From Candidatus Cloacimonetes bacterium 4572_55 (lineage in GTDB: Bacteria; 4572-55): a stretch of 64,000 nucleotides of DNA. The position numbers and the translations under genes were made by a program. The stretch covers positions 1 through 64,000 of the forward strand of contig NBMB01000002.1 in the NCBI GenBank assembly GCA_002084765.1. The letters are read 5' to 3'. The notes beneath the pieces were generated by a model. The model was given only the letters and a program-made list of their open reading frames with translations, was not told the DNA's origin and made no database searches. Of this stretch, positions 62,638-64,000 are shown piece after piece (the first letter of the stretch is position 1; each line of letters begins with the position of its first letter).

Positions 62638-63234
62638 TCATTTTTTTCGTAACTGACCGCTAACTGATTGGATCACCTGACGCGACGCGGCTTTTAAGGT
62701 ATTAAACACGCCCTCTCCACTCAGCGCGCACGCCTCAAAAGCCGCTTGATTGGTCGGATTCAATTCTTTCTGCAACAGCGAGACAGGAAGGATATTCGAC
62801 ACATCCCGCTTATTATACTGAATCACAAATGGAAGCTCTTCAAGATCAATTCGATGAGACTTGAGATTTTCTATCATATTTTGATAACTGAAAATATTCG
62901 CCTCCCATCTTGATTCCTGAGAATCGGCGATAAATACCAGACCGTCCAGCCCCCTTAACACCAACTTACGACTTTCGTTATAATATACTTGACCCGGAAC
63001 AGTATAGACATGAATACGGGTCATCAAACCGCGTATCTTTCCTAAATTAATCGGCAAAAAATCAAAGAACAAAGTCCTTTCACCCGCGGTAGAAAGTGAA
63101 ATCAACTTACCGCGAGTACTTGGACTCAGCTTGTTGTGGATATATTGCAAATTGGTTGTTTTTCCTGACAAGCCCGGTCCATAAAAAACCAACTTGCAGT
63201 TTAGCTCAGACGACACATAGTTAATGATAGCCAC
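62638..63234 (-). CDS. mglA: MglA-type small GTPase
   Basis: A Ras-like GTPase that sets cell polarity and drives gliding or twitching in bacteria. The GTG start at 63234 yields MAIINYVSSELNCKLVFYGPG, the usual MglA N-terminus; an upstream TTG (63246) adds four residues. P-loop GPGLSGKT (19-26), STAGERTLFFDFLP, TVPGQVYYNESRKLVL and NKRD are all intact, and the switch-2 PGQ matches MglA. The roadblock partner MglB is not adjacent, so it must lie elsewhere or be absent. A nearby type IV pilin and two bactofilins in the window are known functional partners of MglA in other bacteria. Confidence 0.95.
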   Translation of the reverse strand: MAIINYVSSELNCKLVFYGPGLSGKTTNLQYIHNKLSPSTRGKLISLSTAGERTLFFDFLPINLGKIRGLMTRIHVYTVPGQVYYNESRKLVLRGLDGLVFIADSQESRWEANIFSYQNMIENLKSHRIDLEELPFVIQYNKRDVSNILPVSLLQKELNPTNQAAFEACALSGEGVFNTLKAASRQVIQSVSGQLRKK

Positions 63235-63374
63235 ACGCAATCCCAACTGTTCTCTAAAAATCTATTCGATCGAAAAAATCCCTTACCTTTAATTTACAAT
63301 CCTTTGAACTACCCGCGTCGCCATGGCTATGAATAATTCAGAATGAAAAAAATGCAAATAGAATAAATTTTCTC

Positions 63375-63403
63375 TTGACCTTTATTAAAAAAATGTATAT
63401 TTT
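63375..63403 (+). promoter_or_regulatory. Promoter of tRNA-Ala
   Basis: TTGACC (63375-63380) and a TATTTT (63398-63403, 17-base spacing) precede the tRNA by about 30 bases. Confidence 0.6.
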
Positions 63404-63433
63404 AAATCAGGAAAGTTGATATGACTTTGGTGT

Positions 63434-63509
63434 GGGGCCGTAGCTCAATTGGGAGAGCGCATGACTGGCAGTCATGAGGTCGTCGGTTCGATCCCGATCG
63501 GCTCCACCA
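63434..63509 (+). tRNA. tRNA-Ala (GGC anticodon)
   Basis: The 76-base cloverleaf folds by eye: acceptor GGGGCCG with CGGCTCC (one G-U pair), D-arm GCTC/GAGC, anticodon stem CATGA/TCATG with loop CTGGCAG giving anticodon GGC, T-arm ATCGG-like with TTCGATC, then an encoded ACCA end. The encoded CCA is at 63507-63509. Confidence 0.95.
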
Positions 63510-63521
63510 TTTTTTATGCAC

Positions 63522-64000
63522 TCAGGGCGTATCTTCATCATCCGACCTCACATAGAAAATTTGTCCTCCTTCCGCGTCAAATCTTACCTGAAATTTATCA
63601 AGACGTTCGGTAATTTTACGATCTATTGCGTATGTTTGAATCTCGTTCGCCACATATAGAAGATCCTGCCAATTTAAATTATACTTCGCTAACTTCAAAA
63701 TTCCTTCCGACAATGCCTGATCCAACTGATCCAACTGATCTTTGTGCGATAGATTCAACATGTCTTCCATCAAATCCAAAAGCTGATCCCCATTCGCACG
63801 AATCCCTAAAGAGATCGTTTGCAAAGCACTGGACGCCTGAATAATCGAATTGCTATTCAAATAAAATTTTTCCAGATTGATAATAAATTCAGACACTGCT
63901 TGCGCCCGCAGTTCCTCCGGGAACTCCTCTTCCGGCTCTTCCGGCTCCTCGACAGAAAACCGTAAAAAATCGGGCAAATCACTATCTTCTTCCTCTATTT
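63522..64000 (-). CDS. Partial gene running past the window end, function unknown
   Basis: The minus-strand frame is open through the last base, so the start lies outside the window. The visible part has an acidic Glu-Pro-rich stretch (VEEPEEPEEEFPEEL), then about 115 helical residues (EFIINLEKFYLNSNSIIQASSALQTISLGI to IFYVRSDDEDTP). A possible internal start (TTG 63977) is not favoured, because coding-like acidic residues continue upstream. I know no match. It is not an MglB-type roadblock domain. The nearest gene is tRNA-Ala, 12 bases away. Confidence 0.5.
   Translation of the reverse strand, partial: IEEEDSDLPDFLRFSVEEPEEPEEEFPEELRAQAVSEFIINLEKFYLNSNSIIQASSALQTISLGIRANGDQLLDLMEDMLNLSHKDQLDQLDQALSEGILKLAKYNLNWQDLLYVANEIQTYAIDRKITERLDKFQVRFDAEGGQIFYVRSDDEDTP

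Noticed and set aside
63522-64000. MglB roadblock partner of MglA
   Set aside because: The helical pattern and lack of a roadblock core do not fit.

Overview
The window suggests a diderm bacterium of the FCB (Fibrobacteres-Chlorobi-Bacteroidetes) superphylum, probably outside classical Bacteroidota, for example an Ignavibacteria-, Calditrichota-, KSB1- or Electryonea-like lineage. The evidence is two large secreted proteins ending in a type IX secretion (T9SS, Por) sorting domain with the NPF(N/T) signature, a folP-cdaA pair, TrmH and DUF2851 proteins of FCB type, a patatin-BamA fusion, ExbB/ExbD, TolC, bactofilins and MglA. No 16S gene is present, so the phylum is an inference. Most genes look intact; mobile DNA is limited to two decayed transposase fragments.

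Layout. 1-418: end of a broken transposase. 1044-3689: rpoN (sigma-54) and a PP2C phosphatase. 3802-8963: a Spy/CpxP-like protein, an unrecognised 595-residue protein, and a TolC/periplasmic-adaptor pair with no pump gene. 8983-11002 (minus): an acyl carrier protein followed by two alpha/beta hydrolases whose nucleophile positions are Arg and Cys, resembling the hydrolase pair of exosortase loci. 11591-21450 (plus): small lipoprotein, HEAT-repeat protein, trmH, folP, cdaA and a T9SS giant with twelve ASH-type repeats and two cohesin-like domains. 21481-32179 (minus): metH, a K+ channel with RCK domain, zinc-ribbon/TPR protein, outer-membrane protein, ExbB, ExbD, pgi, PepSY protein and a HAS-barrel-like protein. 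32494-34698: patatin-BamA. 34719-39420 (minus): OPT transporter, adk, carbamoyltransferase. 39780-46938: a TPR/winged-helix protein divergent from a minimal sigma-54 activator, then two bactofilins, a type IV pilin behind a near-consensus sigma-54 promoter, an SDR epimerase and a DegT aminotransferase. 47281-53129: decayed transposase, TPR lipoprotein, NfnAB-like flavoenzyme pair and a single-chain homoaconitase resembling fungal Lys4. 53400-64000: T9SS subtilase, thioesterase, Smr-like protein, hydrolase, cyclic-nucleotide-binding protein, DUF2851 protein, secreted protein, mglA, tRNA-Ala and a partial gene.

The genes join core metabolism (methionine, folate, adenylate, glucose-6-phosphate, ferredoxin/NAD(P)H) to envelope and surface functions. 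Sigma-54 appears at three levels: the sigma factor, an activator, and a target promoter at the pilin gene.

The most unusual signal is a dispersed intergenic repeat with a 9-bp period (unit close to AATCTGCGT, usually closing with AATCTGCGGA). I count eight loci (849-903, 7859-7870, 9881-9900, 22959-22994, 32201-32249, 37168-37273, 45794-45813, 47244-47256). At every one it reads in the same direction as the next downstream gene. At two loci it supplies the last sense codons and stop codon of the preceding gene, and before adk it has expanded to about eleven copies.
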